Assembly (NCBI GenBank): GCA_964579305.1
Contig: CAZOGY010000005.1
Span: 1-64,000 of the forward strand
Reading direction: 5' to 3'
Length of the DNA stretch: 64,000 nucleotides
DNA from: JBCBWG01 sp964579305
GTDB lineage: Bacteria > Pseudomonadota > Alphaproteobacteria > Rhizobiales > Hyphomicrobiaceae
Part shown: positions 1 through 9,076 of the stretch, one piece after another
How positions within the stretch are numbered: position 1 is the stretch's first letter
How the letters are laid out: each line of letters begins with the position of its first letter
The notes under the pieces: generated by a model
The model's database searches: none
The model's input: only the letters and a program-made list of their open reading frames with translations
What the model was told of the DNA's origin: nothing
Position numbers and translations under genes: made by a program

Positions 1-91
1 TTTTCGTGTCGATGTTTCGAACACGAACATCGACGGCCCGAGCCGCTTTGCGGCCTTGGGGGGCGAACCCGATTGGATGCGACATGCATGA
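1..91 (-). repeat. Intergenic repeat family A, copy 1 (truncated by window edge)
   Basis: This stretch is a near-perfect inverted copy of 8906-8997, with about four mismatches by my reading. It contains two hairpins: arms GTCGATGTT/AACATCGAC, then GGCCGC-TTT-GCGGCC. In the second copy the homologous element continues beyond this point into a further hairpin (9042-9076), so this copy probably continues to the left of the window. The strand is nominal. Confidence 0.8.
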
Positions 92-144
92 GAAAACGGC
101 GGCGGACGAAAGACGTCCACCGCCAATATCGCAAGCGACACGGT

Positions 145-567
145 TTACGCGGCCGATGTCGGGCCCTTGCGCAACTCGTCGCGGATCTCGGTTAAAAGCG
201 TTTCCGTTGGCGTTGGAGCCGGTTCGACGTCTTGTTGTTCGCCTTCGAACGCGCGGCGCATGTTGTTGATGCCCTTGACCATCAAGAACACAGCGAAGGC
301 CAGCACGAGGAAGCTGATCAAGTTATTGATGAAGCTTCCGATGTTGATTGCGACAGCTTCCTTGCCGTCGGCGGCTTCGGAAAGCGCGATCTTGTAGGCG
401 GAAAAATCGATGCCACCGAGCAGATAATGCCCGATTGGCGGCATGATTACGTCCTTGATCAGTGACGTCACGATCGTGCCGAAGGCGCCGCCAATGATGA
501 TGCCGACGGCCATGTCGACCATGTTGCCCTTGACCGCAAACTCGCGGAACTCCGAGAGGATACCCAT
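145..567 (-). CDS. mscL: Large-conductance mechanosensitive channel MscL
   Basis: MscL is a homopentameric inner-membrane pore that opens under membrane tension and releases solutes on hypo-osmotic shock. The 140-residue product has the usual family length. It begins MGILSEFREFAVKGNMVDMA, typical of the MscL N-terminal helix, followed by TM1 (AVGIIIGGAFGTIVTSLIKD) with its conserved glycine-rich packing face, a periplasmic loop, TM2 (about residues 70-95) and a charged cytoplasmic helix. The ATG at 567 is preferred over an upstream in-frame start because it opens the conserved motif and has AAAGGT just upstream. It appears monocistronic, with repeat family A downstream and repeat family B upstream. 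Confidence 0.97.
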   Translation of the reverse strand: MGILSEFREFAVKGNMVDMAVGIIIGGAFGTIVTSLIKDVIMPPIGHYLLGGIDFSAYKIALSEAADGKEAVAINIGSFINNLISFLVLAFAVFLMVKGINNMRRAFEGEQQDVEPAPTPTETLLTEIRDELRKGPTSAA

Positions 568-937
568 TGTGTGACCTTTCGCACGGCTGGTTCTTCCAAC
601 GTATGGCGCATGCTGCAACCCGCGGTGCCGATACTGCGTGTGCCTGGCGCCCTACGACATCTGGCTGAGCGCACGGGTCGTTTGATCCGCACGCCACGTG
701 TTTCCTGAACCATGTTTTTGACCGATCCACTAGAGCAATATCCGATCTGGCGGAATTGCTTGTGGTCGGATGATGCTCTTGGGCAAATTGGTTTCAGTGC
801 AATACGGGTCGCGATGCCGCAAAAACAGCACTATGGTTGGTGGTGCTGGTTGAAGTTGAGGCACTGCAACGGCGACAAGCCGAAGTTGCTTGCGGGCCAT
901 TCCGTGCGGTGCGGCAAGCGTAAGGATCCCGACATCC
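568..937. other. Intergenic region between mscL and the hybrid kinase
   Basis: This 370-base gap separates two divergent genes. It holds a partial copy of repeat family B (731-779) and must carry the promoters of both genes. I see no convincing sigma-70 hexamers and no gene. Confidence 0.5.
731..779. repeat. Intergenic repeat family B, partial copy 1
   Basis: It starts TAGAGCAATATCCGATC and ends TCGGATGATGCTCT, so its ends form an imperfect inverted repeat (AGAGCA.../...TGCTCT with CCGATC/GGTCGG inside). The same boundary sequences delimit the longer copies near 13.4, 25.5 and 60.9 kb. Here the central part is deleted. Confidence 0.65.
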
Positions 938-3900
938 GTGTTTGAAGGCCCAATCGTTCTGGCGCTGGCGTTTCTTTATGCCGGGATGCTGTTTGCCGTC
1001 GCCTGGTATGGCGACTTGCACCTGAAAGCGTCGGCGCCGCCTGGCGGACGACCGCTTATTTATGCGCTGTCGATCGGCGTCTACTGCACGACCTGGACGT
1101 TCTATGGAAGCGTTGGGAATGCAGCGCGCACGGGGTTCGATTTTATCCCGGTCTATCTCGGCCCGATCCTCATGTTCTGTGTGTGTTGGCCTTTGTTGTT
1201 GCGGGTCATCCGGCTTGCAAAAGCGCAAAACATCACATCGATCGCTGATTTTCTGGCGGCGAGGTACGGCAAGAGCCCGGCCGTTGCCGCGGTCGTCACG
1301 ATCGTCGCCGTGATCGGCATGTTGCCTTATGTGGCGCTGCAACTCAAAGCCGTTTTGATCACGACTGACACGCTTTTGTCGGCCACCGTGCGGGATCTTG
1401 CTCAAACCGGCGTTGCGTTCTCGTCGGACGATGCGCGCTATGCGGCTTCAGGATTGATTGTGGCGGGCCTTCTTGCCCTGTTCGCTATTTTGTTTGGGAC
1501 CCGCCATATCGATGCAACTGAGCATCAAGACGGTATGACGGTCGCAATTGCGGCTGAGAGCCTGTTGAAGCTGACGGCATTCGTCGCGGTCGGGCTTTAC
1601 GTTGTGTTCTTTGCATTTGGCGGGCTGGGACCGTTCCTGGCGGAGGTTCGCGCCCATCCTGAGGTGCAGCGGGTCTTTTCCCAGGCGCCAAGTGGCGGCA
1701 GCTGGTTGACGGTGACCTTTCTGGCTTTTGTTTGCGCGCTGTTGTTGCCGCGACAATTCCATATGACGGTTGTCGAAAACCGTTCCGATTTCGAACTCAA
1801 GCGCGCGGCTTGGCTATTTCCCGCGTATCTGATTGCAATCAATCTGTTTGTGGTTCCGCTGGCGATGGCGGGATTGGTTTTGTTTGGCCCCAACGCCGTG
1901 GACCCCGACCGCTTTGTTCTGCTTGTGCCGCTTGCCCAGGGCGCGGAGGCGATCACGATGCTCGTGTTCGTTGGCGGTGTCTCGGCGGCCACGGCGATGG
2001 TGATTGTCGAGGCTGTCGCGTTGTCGATCATGGTCTGCAACGGCCTGATCATGCCGCTCCTGCTGCGCCACCGCGCGCCTGAGCTTGATGCGCGCGGTGA
2101 GCTTGGGCCAATGCTGCTGTTCCTGCGCCGCGTTGTGATCGTTCTCATCGTGCTGCTTGGTTATCTCGTCGAGCGCGCGCTTGCCGGGGCGGCCGGGTTG
2201 ACGGCAATTGGGTTGATCTCGTTTGCAGCGATCGCGCAATTGGCGCCTGCCTTCTTTCTCGGGCTGTTCTGGCGGGGGGGCACGGCGCGCGGCGCGATTG
2301 CCGGTATCCTGTCTGGTGCAGGTGTTTGGGCCTATACGCTTTTGTTGCCGTGGGTCGTCACGGCCGGGTGGCTGCCCGAAACGCTTTTGACCGATGGCCC
2401 GCTTGGGATTGCCTTTCTGAAACCGCAGGCACTTTTCTACCTGTCGTTTGATCCGGTTTCGCACGGTGTTTTCTGGTCTTTGACCGTGAATACGGCGGTG
2501 TTTGTCTACGTTTCGCTGTCGCGCCAGCCAGAGCCCGTGGAACGTCTCCAGAGCCAGTTCTTTGTGCACGACGTGGTCCCGCCGACGCACGATGACCCCT
2601 CATTTCGGCTGTGGCGCAGCTCACTGACTGTCGGCGATCTTAAGGCGGCGGTCGGTCGTTACCTGGGGCCGGAACGGGCGACAGCTTCATTTGCGACGTT
2701 CGCGGCAAGCCGCGGCATGGCACAGCGCGATGACATGCCGGCCGATCCACAGTGTCTGAGGTTTGCAGAACATCTGCTGACAAGCGCGATCGGTGCCGCC
2801 TCCTCGCGCTTGGTGCTGTCGCTGTTGCTGCGCCGGCGCAATATCGAGGGAAAAACCGCACTGCGCCTGCTTGATGATGCCTCAGAGGCGCTGCAGTACA
2901 ATCGCGACCTGCTGCAGTCCGCGATTGATCAGGTCAAGCAAGGCTTGGTGGTGTTCGACCGGGATATGCGTCTGACCTGCTGGAACCGGCAGTTTGTTGA
3001 CCTCCTTGCCCTGCCGCCTGACCTGGCGCAAATCAACGTGCCGCTGGACCGGATCCTCGCCTTTTTGGCCGAACGCGGTGATCTTGGGGAGGGCGTCGCC
3101 AGTGATCTGGTTGCCGACCGGCTCGACCGGATGGTCGTCTCCAGGGAGACGCTGCACGAGCGGCTTCTGGACACCAAGCGACACATCGAAATCCGCACCG
3201 CGCCAATGCCGCAGGGCGGGATCGTGGCGACCTTTGCTGACATCACCGAGCGGGTCGAAGTCTCCAATGCCCTGGCAAGGGTCAATCTGACCCTGGAACG
3301 ACGGGTCGAGGAACGCACCGCAGAACTGTTGTCGCTGAATACGGCCCTTGCGATTGCCAAGTCGCGGGCCGACGAGGCAAGCCAGGACAAGACGCGTTTC
3401 ATTGCGGCTGCAAGCCACGATATCCTGCAACCGCTGAATGCCGCGCGGCTGTATGCAACAAGCATGGTTGAGCGGGATTTGCCGGGCGATGTTGCGCGCA
3501 TTGCGGACAATCTGGATTCCTCGCTGAAGGCGGTCGAGGAGATTTTTGGCGCGATTATCGAAATCTCGCGGATTGATGCTGGGCGCGCCGATCCGCAACT
3601 CGGGCCAATTGCCGTCAATGACCTGCTTGAAAATCTCAAGGTGGAGTTTGCGCCGTCAGCCACGGAATGCGGGCTTGAGCTTCGGTTCGTTGGAACCTCA
3701 CTGTGGGTCAATTCCGACCGGCGGATGTTGCGGCGCCTGCTTCAAAACCTGTTGTCCAATGCAATCAAGTACACGGATCGCGGCCGCGTTGTCGTCGGTG
3801 TGCGGCGATCAGGGCGCAGCGTCGTGATTGTCGTGGCCGATAGCGGTCCAGGCATTCCACAGGACCAGCAGCAGCTCATTTTTCGCGAGTTTCAGCGGTT

Positions 3901-4489
3901 GCATGCGGATCGATCGGGGCCGCGCGGGCTCGGCCTGGGCCTATCAATCGTGGACCGGTTATCTGGGGTGCTTGGCGCGCGGGTGGCGGTTCGCTCTCAA
4001 GTCGGGCGCGGATCGATGTTCATGGTCTCGTTGCCGATGGCGGATCCGGCGGCGACACCGCTCAGGCAGTCCGAGCCGAAGCGGGCGCTTGGCAGGCTTG
4101 AGGGCGCGCTTGTCCTGTGCATCGACAATGAACCCGCTGTTCTTGAGGGGATGGAGACGTTGCTGCGGAATTGGGGTTGCGATGTCATTGCCGCCCACGA
4201 TCAGGAGAGCGCGGTCAATGGTTTCAAGAGCGCAGATCGCGTTCCAGACGTGGTTTTCGCCGACTACCATCTCGATGAGACGACCGGCCTGAACGTGATT
4301 GCGGAGCTGCGTGCGATGTCTGCGCAGGACCTTCCGGCCGCGATCATTACCGCGGATCATACCGAACTGACCGAAGGCGAGGTGCGCCAGGCGGGTGTGA
4401 CCCTGCTCCGTAAACCGATCAAGGCGGGTGCGGTGCGGGCGATGGTGGCGCGGTATGCCCGGCGGACCTTGCGCGATGCGGCTGAATGA
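938..4489 (+). CDS. SSS-transporter-fused hybrid sensor histidine kinase (CrbS-like)
   Basis: An integral-membrane sensor kinase of about 1183 residues. Residues 1-560 form a multi-helix sodium:solute symporter (SLC5/SSS) domain. A linker and PAS domain follow (about 660-780; DQVKQGLVVFDRDMRLTCWN, then ATFADITERVE). A coiled segment leads to HisKA with AASHDILQPLNAARL (phospho-acceptor His827), HATPase_c with the N box (NLLSNAIKYTDRG) and G boxes (DSGPGIP, GLGLGLSIV), and a C-terminal receiver with Asp1109 in FADYHLDE. I chose the GTG at 938 because TAAGGA lies 11 bases upstream and the extra 16 upstream residues look non-coding. The LuxR-type regulator and the DUF4212/SSS transporter beside it suggest a CrbS/CrbR-like acetate or small-carboxylate switch; that role is inferred from architecture. 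Confidence 0.93.
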   Translation: MFEGPIVLALAFLYAGMLFAVAWYGDLHLKASAPPGGRPLIYALSIGVYCTTWTFYGSVGNAARTGFDFIPVYLGPILMFCVCWPLLLRVIRLAKAQNITSIADFLAARYGKSPAVAAVVTIVAVIGMLPYVALQLKAVLITTDTLLSATVRDLAQTGVAFSSDDARYAASGLIVAGLLALFAILFGTRHIDATEHQDGMTVAIAAESLLKLTAFVAVGLYVVFFAFGGLGPFLAEVRAHPEVQRVFSQAPSGGSWLTVTFLAFVCALLLPRQFHMTVVENRSDFELKRAAWLFPAYLIAINLFVVPLAMAGLVLFGPNAVDPDRFVLLVPLAQGAEAITMLVFVGGVSAATAMVIVEAVALSIMVCNGLIMPLLLRHRAPELDARGELGPMLLFLRRVVIVLIVLLGYLVERALAGAAGLTAIGLISFAAIAQLAPAFFLGLFWRGGTARGAIAGILSGAGVWAYTLLLPWVVTAGWLPETLLTDGPLGIAFLKPQALFYLSFDPVSHGVFWSLTVNTAVFVYVSLSRQPEPVERLQSQFFVHDVVPPTHDDPSFRLWRSSLTVGDLKAAVGRYLGPERATASFATFAASRGMAQRDDMPADPQCLRFAEHLLTSAIGAASSRLVLSLLLRRRNIEGKTALRLLDDASEALQYNRDLLQSAIDQVKQGLVVFDRDMRLTCWNRQFVDLLALPPDLAQINVPLDRILAFLAERGDLGEGVASDLVADRLDRMVVSRETLHERLLDTKRHIEIRTAPMPQGGIVATFADITERVEVSNALARVNLTLERRVEERTAELLSLNTALAIAKSRADEASQDKTRFIAAASHDILQPLNAARLYATSMVERDLPGDVARIADNLDSSLKAVEEIFGAIIEISRIDAGRADPQLGPIAVNDLLENLKVEFAPSATECGLELRFVGTSLWVNSDRRMLRRLLQNLLSNAIKYTDRGRVVVGVRRSGRSVVIVVADSGPGIPQDQQQLIFREFQRLHADRSGPRGLGLGLSIVDRLSGVLGARVAVRSQVGRGSMFMVSLPMADPAATPLRQSEPKRALGRLEGALVLCIDNEPAVLEGMETLLRNWGCDVIAAHDQESAVNGFKSADRVPDVVFADYHLDETTGLNVIAELRAMSAQDLPAAIITADHTELTEGEVRQAGVTLLRKPIKAGAVRAMVARYARRTLRDAAE

Positions 4490-4550
4490 GCCCCTCGCGC
4501 GAAAGCCCGCAGACCAACGCGGGGCCGCGCGTTGACCCAAACTGGATTTT

Positions 4551-4567
4551 GCCTGACCAGGTCAGGC
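4551..4567. terminator. Short palindrome between convergent genes
   Basis: GCCTGAC-CAG-GTCAGGC is a perfect 7-bp stem in the 119-base gap between the convergent kinase and regulator genes. It may help termination. No good U-tract follows on either strand, so this is a weak call. Confidence 0.3.
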
Positions 4568-4608
4568 TCTCCCTATCCGCATGATGCCGCGGCGGCGGCG
4601 GGCGCGCC

Positions 4609-5289
4609 TCAGCTTGACGCGTCGGCTGTCGCGTCCTGCCAGTCCTCAGTCGAGATCCGGTTGACCGCAATCACCGCCTGCGTGCGGCTGTCAACGCCCA
4701 GTTTTTGCAGGATTGCGGAGACGTGCGCCTTGATCGTGGCTTCGGAGACGCCGAGCTTGTAAGCGATTTGCTTGTTCAAGAGCCCTTCGCCGAGCATCAT
4801 GAGGACGCGCACCTGTTGCGGCGTGAGCGTGGAGAGCCGGCGGACGAGATCGGACGTCTGTTCGTCGGTGCCGCTTCCGTCAAGGCCTGAAGGCACCCAA
4901 ACATCACCGTCGAGCACGCGTTGAACGGCCTCCCGGATGACTTCGATGGGCTGCGATTTCGGAACAAAGCCGGATGCGCCGAATTCGATTGCGCGCTGGA
5001 TCACGGCGGTTTCTTCCCGCGCCGACACGATCATGACGGGTATTTCCGGATGCTCACCGCGCAAGTACAAAAGACCCGAGAAACCCTGCACGCCCGGCAT
5101 GGTCAGATCGAGAAGGATCAGGTCAAAATCCTTGGTCTCGGCGAGAACGGCGTTCAGTTCATCAAGCGAGCCGACTTCGCGCACGTCGAAGGCGCCTGTC
5201 CCGTCTGATAAGGCGCTATTGAGTGCACCACGAAACAGCGGATGATCATCGACGATGATCAGTTTTTGCGCTGAAGTTTCAGCAGCCAC
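4609..5289 (-). CDS. LuxR/NarL-family response regulator (CrbR-like)
   Basis: A 226-residue two-domain DNA-binding response regulator. The receiver domain (about 8-130) has the acidic pair DD14-15, the phospho-acceptor Asp61 (LILLDLTMPG) and the switch residues SA and K (FVPKSQP). The C-terminal LuxR helix-turn-helix (about 150-215) reads LTPQQVRVLMMLGEGLLNKQ, with the recognition region VSEATIKAHVSAILQKL. The start is GTG at 5289, because AGGGAGGG lies just upstream and the more upstream sequence is low-complexity. The gene is convergent with the transporter-fused kinase, its likely partner, and divergent from the DUF4212/SSS symporter genes, its likely targets. Partner and target are inferred from neighbourhood and from known CrbS/CrbR loci. 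Confidence 0.92.
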   Translation of the reverse strand: MAAETSAQKLIIVDDHPLFRGALNSALSDGTGAFDVREVGSLDELNAVLAETKDFDLILLDLTMPGVQGFSGLLYLRGEHPEIPVMIVSAREETAVIQRAIEFGASGFVPKSQPIEVIREAVQRVLDGDVWVPSGLDGSGTDEQTSDLVRRLSTLTPQQVRVLMMLGEGLLNKQIAYKLGVSEATIKAHVSAILQKLGVDSRTQAVIAVNRISTEDWQDATADASS

Positions 5290-5477
5290 GGCGTAACCCT
5301 CCCTGGCCGGCGCTGCTGGGCTCGATCGGGCAGTCCGGTGCAAGCCGCAGGCGCCGGTTCTTGACGTTGGCGCCAGCTTGGCCGGCGCACTGCTACCAAC
5401 GACTATGGCCAAGCCATCGCCACAATGGCAAGGGGTCTTGGAGCGCTGTCGTTAGCTGAAAACGGGCAAGCAAGATC

Positions 5478-5738
5478 ATGATCGACCGGCGTGAACGCAA
5501 ACCGTACTGGATGCACACCAAATGGCAGATGGTGGCCAGCCTGGTGCCATACCTGCTCGTCCTGATCGTCATCCCGCTGTACAGCGATGTGCTGAATTCC
5601 AACAAGTTTCTTGGCTATCCGCTTGGATACTTCATGGCCGGGCACGGTATCATCATCATTGCCTTGTTTACGGTCGCCAGTTTCGTAAACCGGCAGGATG
5701 CGGTCGACCGATGGCATGGGGCCAGTGAAGACCGCTAA
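5478..5738 (+). CDS. DUF4212 small subunit of a sodium/solute symporter
   Basis: An 86-residue protein with two predicted transmembrane helices (about 17-36 and 50-68). The segment GYPLGYFMAGHGIIIIALFT resembles the DUF4212 signature, a glycine-rich FPLGFW-like motif before the second helix, followed by the N-R-(Q/L)-D motif. DUF4212 proteins are encoded directly upstream of VC_2705-type SSS symporters and are thought to form a complex with them, as the small membrane subunit does in ActP-type acetate permeases. The symporter gene begins 109 bases downstream on the same strand. The start codon ATG opens MIDRRERKPYW. Confidence 0.85.
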   Translation: MIDRRERKPYWMHTKWQMVASLVPYLLVLIVIPLYSDVLNSNKFLGYPLGYFMAGHGIIIIALFTVASFVNRQDAVDRWHGASEDR

Positions 5739-5847
5739 CGGTTGATCTGCGAAAGCTGCCGCCTGACCAGGTTTTGATGGCGCGCGCTGCGACATTCAGC
5801 GCGTCAACTATCACCTGCAAACAGCGCACAGCCGCACAAACGACGGA

Positions 5848-7698
5848 ATGGCCATGGCAACGGTTGCAAGGGCGCGGTTTGTCAATCCGCGCTTAGGCGT
5901 CTTCTTCGGTATCTTTGCGAGCCTGTTCGCGTCGTTTTTTCTCCTGATGTTGATCTTCTCGGAGCTGGGCGTTGCACGCGGCTGGCTTGAGCTTGCCGTG
6001 CTGACCGGGCCGATCGCGCTCTATCTCGTGTTCGCGATTGCGTCGTTCACAAATGATCCATTCGAGTTTTTCGCGGCCGGGCGGCGCGTTCCAGCAGTCT
6101 ACAATGGACTTGTGCTGGCGATCGCGACATCGGGCGGCACGCTGCTTGTCTCGGGGACGGGCCTGCTGTTTCTGAACGGGTACGATGCCTGGTGCCTGAT
6201 GATCGGCGTGATCTCAGGGTTTGTGGCGATGGGCGTGCTGGTTGCGCCGTTTCTGCGCAAATTCGGCGCCTTTACGGTGCCGACGTTCTTAGGCAGGAGG
6301 CTTGAAAGCCGGCTGGTCAGGATCGTCTCGGCGGCCTGTTTCGTGCTGCCCATGTTGTTGATCTTGATCGCTGAGCTGCGCGTCGGCGTCTGGCTTGCCC
6401 GGATCATGACCGGCGCCAGCGAAGAACTCATTTTAATGGCAGTGGGTGCGGTGGTCGGCTTTGGCGTCTTGGTCGGCGGCATTCGTGGCACGACATGGAC
6501 GGGGTCGGCGCAAGCCATCGCCGTTTTGATGGCAACGGTCGTGCTCGTCGGGATTGTCGGCGTCTTCATGACGAACTTGCCGGTTCCGCAGTTGAGTTCC
6601 GGTCCGGTTCTGCGCGACATCGGCCGGCTTGAGGGGGCTTTGGGTGTTGCAATCCCGCAGGCAACCGCGGGCGCGTTCAATCTGGCGCCGGCAGGGCTCT
6701 CTCCCATTATCGGGCGGATCGCCGAACCGTTCTCAAGCGTCAGCCTGTTGAACTTCATCATGGCGATCATGGTGCTGATGATGGGCGTGGCCGCGGCGCC
6801 GTGGCTCGTGCCGCGGGCCCAGACCACAGTAGGCGTCCACAGTGCCCGCAAATCACTGAGCTGGGCGATTTTCTTTTTCGGTTTCTTGATCGTCACGGCG
6901 TCCAGCGCGGCGATCTTTCTGCGCCACCTTGTGATGGACCGGGTTGTTGGCCAGAGGCCGGGCTCGGTGCCGGACTGGTTTCAGGCAATGCAGACGGCTG
7001 GGCACGCGGAAGTCGCGGGCGGCCAGGCCCGGTTGTCGATGGACGGGCTCTTGTTTCACCGCGATGCGATCTTGCTGTCGCTGCCGGCTGCTTTGGATCT
7101 GACGGCTGTCCTGGCGTACTTGATCTTGGCCGGTGCGCTTGCGGCCGTCCTCGTTGCAGCCTCCACGACGACGCAGGCGTTCGCTGCGCTCCTGGCGGAA
7201 GACGTCGTCGCAGGCCTGCATTGGGCGCCGCCGTCACGGATCGCGCGGATGGCTGCGGCGCGGGTTGCAGCGGTTGGCGTTGTTGGGTTGGGCACGCTGG
7301 CTGCCGGGGCGTATGTTGCCGACCCGTTGGCGCTGGTGCTGGCGGCCTTGTCGATTACGGCGGCAACCGTATTTCCAACGCTCATTCTTGCGATATGGTG
7401 GCAGCGCTTTACGAAATGGGGTGCGCTGGCGGCGTTGCTGTCGGGATTTGCGCTCTCGTTGACCGCGACCATTGCCGCACCCGTTCCGTGGGCCATTGTC
7501 GCGAACCCGACCTTGGTGTTCATTTGCGCGCTGATCTCGGCCGGCGTGGGGGTCGGTGTCGCGAAATTGACGACACTACCAAGCCGCACCGCGGTTGAGC
7601 GTCTGCGCGAGATGCGCATTCCGGGCGGTGAAACGATCTATGATCGTGAGCTGCGACTGCTGCGACTGCGCCAGAGAGATCCTTTGACCGGGGCATAA
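5848..7698 (+). CDS. Sodium:solute symporter family (SSS/SLC5, VC_2705-like)
   Basis: A 616-residue inner-membrane protein with about 13 hydrophobic segments, typical of sodium-coupled carboxylate or acetate permeases. Family features include FFAAGRRVPAVYNGLVLAIA (an SSS-type TM1-TM2 region), a long central loop (about 345-400) and a conserved late segment (AASTTTQAFAALLAEDV). It lies downstream of the DUF4212 gene and across the regulator gene from a transporter-fused kinase. This suggests regulated uptake of a small organic acid. The substrate cannot be read from the sequence. A second in-frame ATG lies two codons downstream and could also be the start. Confidence 0.9.
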   Translation: MAMATVARARFVNPRLGVFFGIFASLFASFFLLMLIFSELGVARGWLELAVLTGPIALYLVFAIASFTNDPFEFFAAGRRVPAVYNGLVLAIATSGGTLLVSGTGLLFLNGYDAWCLMIGVISGFVAMGVLVAPFLRKFGAFTVPTFLGRRLESRLVRIVSAACFVLPMLLILIAELRVGVWLARIMTGASEELILMAVGAVVGFGVLVGGIRGTTWTGSAQAIAVLMATVVLVGIVGVFMTNLPVPQLSSGPVLRDIGRLEGALGVAIPQATAGAFNLAPAGLSPIIGRIAEPFSSVSLLNFIMAIMVLMMGVAAAPWLVPRAQTTVGVHSARKSLSWAIFFFGFLIVTASSAAIFLRHLVMDRVVGQRPGSVPDWFQAMQTAGHAEVAGGQARLSMDGLLFHRDAILLSLPAALDLTAVLAYLILAGALAAVLVAASTTTQAFAALLAEDVVAGLHWAPPSRIARMAAARVAAVGVVGLGTLAAGAYVADPLALVLAALSITAATVFPTLILAIWWQRFTKWGALAALLSGFALSLTATIAAPVPWAIVANPTLVFICALISAGVGVGVAKLTTLPSRTAVERLREMRIPGGETIYDRELRLLRLRQRDPLTGA

Positions 7699-7864
7699 CA
7701 GGCCATGGCCTAGCGTGACACGGCGCCGGAACCGACGGCTAGCATGTTGGCCAGGGTAAGCAGATCTGAATGTCTTCGGTGCGCCGAGGGTGGCTCGTCG
7801 CGTGTATTTGACGTGGCCCGACAACGCAGCGCGCGTCTCGTCAACCAAGTTGGATGTCAATCAG

Positions 7865-8848
7865 ATGAGCCAGGACGATCGCGGGCAGGGGCAGACTGGC
7901 CATCTATATGGGCCGATCGAGCCCTATGCGGCGGGCAGTATTGACGTTGGCGACGGACACCGCGTCTACTATGAAGAATGCGGTCTGAAGGACGGCATCC
8001 CCGTTCTGATCGTGCACGGTGGGCCGGGTGGGGGTTGCAGTCCGCTGATGCGGCGCTACCACGACCCCAGCAAGTACCGGATCATCCTGTTTGATCAGCG
8101 CGGCTGCGGTCGCTCCACGCCACACGCCAGCCTGGATGACAACACAACCTGGCATCTGATTGCCGATATGGAGCTGCTGCGTCAGCGCCTTGGTGTGAAG
8201 CGGTGGCAGCTCTTTGGCGGGTCATGGGGCTCAACGCTTGCGCTCGCCTACGCCGTAACGCATCCCGATCATGTGCTCGGTCTGATCTTGCGCGGCATAT
8301 TCCTGATGCGCCAGCGCGAGATCGACTGGTTTTATAAAGACGGCTGCAACTGGCTGTTCCCGGATGCCTTCGACGCGCTTGTAAACGTCATTCCTGAAAA
8401 CGAGCGGCATGATCTTGTCTCAGCCTATCACCGGCGCCTGACGGGCGACGACCCCCGGCTGAGGGTTGAAGCCGCCAAGGCTTGGAGCCGTTGGGAGGCG
8501 ACGACGTTATCGCTGCGCAGCGATCCAAACCGCGTGCGCGCCTTTGCATCGGAGGCTTATGCTCTCGCGTTTGCGCGGATTGAAAGTCATTACTTTATCA
8601 ATCGTGGATTTTTTCCTTCAGACGATTACCTGCTTGCCAATGCGGCAAAACTGGCCGCCATTCCGATCACCATCGTGCACGGCCGTTTCGACGTTGTCAC
8701 ACCAGTTCGCAATGCGTGGGACTTAAAACGTGCGGTGCCGCATGCAGATTTGCGGATTGTGCCTGCGGCCGGGCATGCCATGAGCGAGCCCGGCGTGATT
8801 AACGAACTCGTCCAGGCGACGCGCTCATTTGTTTCGCGGGCGCGCTGA
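7865..8848 (+). CDS. pip: Proline iminopeptidase (peptidase family S33)
   Basis: A 327-residue cytoplasmic alpha/beta hydrolase that releases N-terminal proline from peptides. The oxyanion-hole motif HGGPGGG is followed by FDQRGCGRSTPH and the nucleophile elbow GGSWGSTLALAYA, all signatures of S33 prolyl aminopeptidases. The C-terminal part contains the catalytic Asp region (VHGRFDVVTP) and His (AAGHAMSEPG). The ATG at 7865 is chosen because MSQDDRGQGQTGHLYGPIEP reads like the family N-terminus, while the upstream extension does not. No strong ribosome binding site is visible. The gene is monocistronic and ends before a repeat-rich convergent intergenic stretch. Confidence 0.95.
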   Translation: MSQDDRGQGQTGHLYGPIEPYAAGSIDVGDGHRVYYEECGLKDGIPVLIVHGGPGGGCSPLMRRYHDPSKYRIILFDQRGCGRSTPHASLDDNTTWHLIADMELLRQRLGVKRWQLFGGSWGSTLALAYAVTHPDHVLGLILRGIFLMRQREIDWFYKDGCNWLFPDAFDALVNVIPENERHDLVSAYHRRLTGDDPRLRVEAAKAWSRWEATTLSLRSDPNRVRAFASEAYALAFARIESHYFINRGFFPSDDYLLANAAKLAAIPITIVHGRFDVVTPVRNAWDLKRAVPHADLRIVPAAGHAMSEPGVINELVQATRSFVSRAR

Positions 8849-8905
8849 GCCATTTCACTCAGGTTGTCCGCGAAACACCTGTGTTATCTTCTGGATGCTT
8901 CTAGT

Positions 8906-8997
8906 TCATGCATGTCGCATCCAATCGGATTCACGCCCCAAGGCCGCAAAGCGGCCCGGGCCGTCGATGTTCGTGTTCGAAACATCGACACGAAAAC
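8906..8997 (+). repeat. Intergenic repeat family A, copy 2
   Basis: This is the inverted counterpart of positions 1-91. It has the same two hairpins (GGCCGC/GCGGCC and GTCGATGTT/AACATCGAC). Together with the adjacent sequence to 9076 it may form one composite repeat of about 170 bases in the gap between two convergent genes. Confidence 0.8.
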
Positions 8998-9041
8998 GGC
9001 CCGCCCCCGTGGAGGGCCAACGGCCCGTGAGCGTGATAGAG

Positions 9042-9076
9042 CTAAAGCGAGGCGCATTTCATGCGACACGCTTTAG
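9042..9076. terminator. Nested palindrome, likely bidirectional terminator
   Basis: Arms CTAAAGCG (9042-9049) and CGCTTTAG (9069-9076) enclose inner arms CGCAT and ATGCG, giving a strong hairpin between two convergent genes. The hairpin covers the stop codon of the minus-strand gene at 9073-9075. It may equally be the end part of repeat family A. Confidence 0.5.

Noticed and set aside
6..269. Open frame across repeat copy A1 and the end of mscL
   Set aside because: The first 30 codons lie in the repeat and recur in inverse copy at 8.9 kb; the remainder is antisense to mscL.
794..1405. Minus-strand open frame upstream of and overlapping the hybrid kinase
   Set aside because: It is antisense to the SSS domain, Arg/Asp-rich, without a ribosome binding site or family signature.
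1..9076. Composite transposon bounded by inverted repeats
   Set aside because: No transposase, target duplication or foreign cargo; the enclosed genes are ordinary chromosomal ones and the repeats look REP-like.
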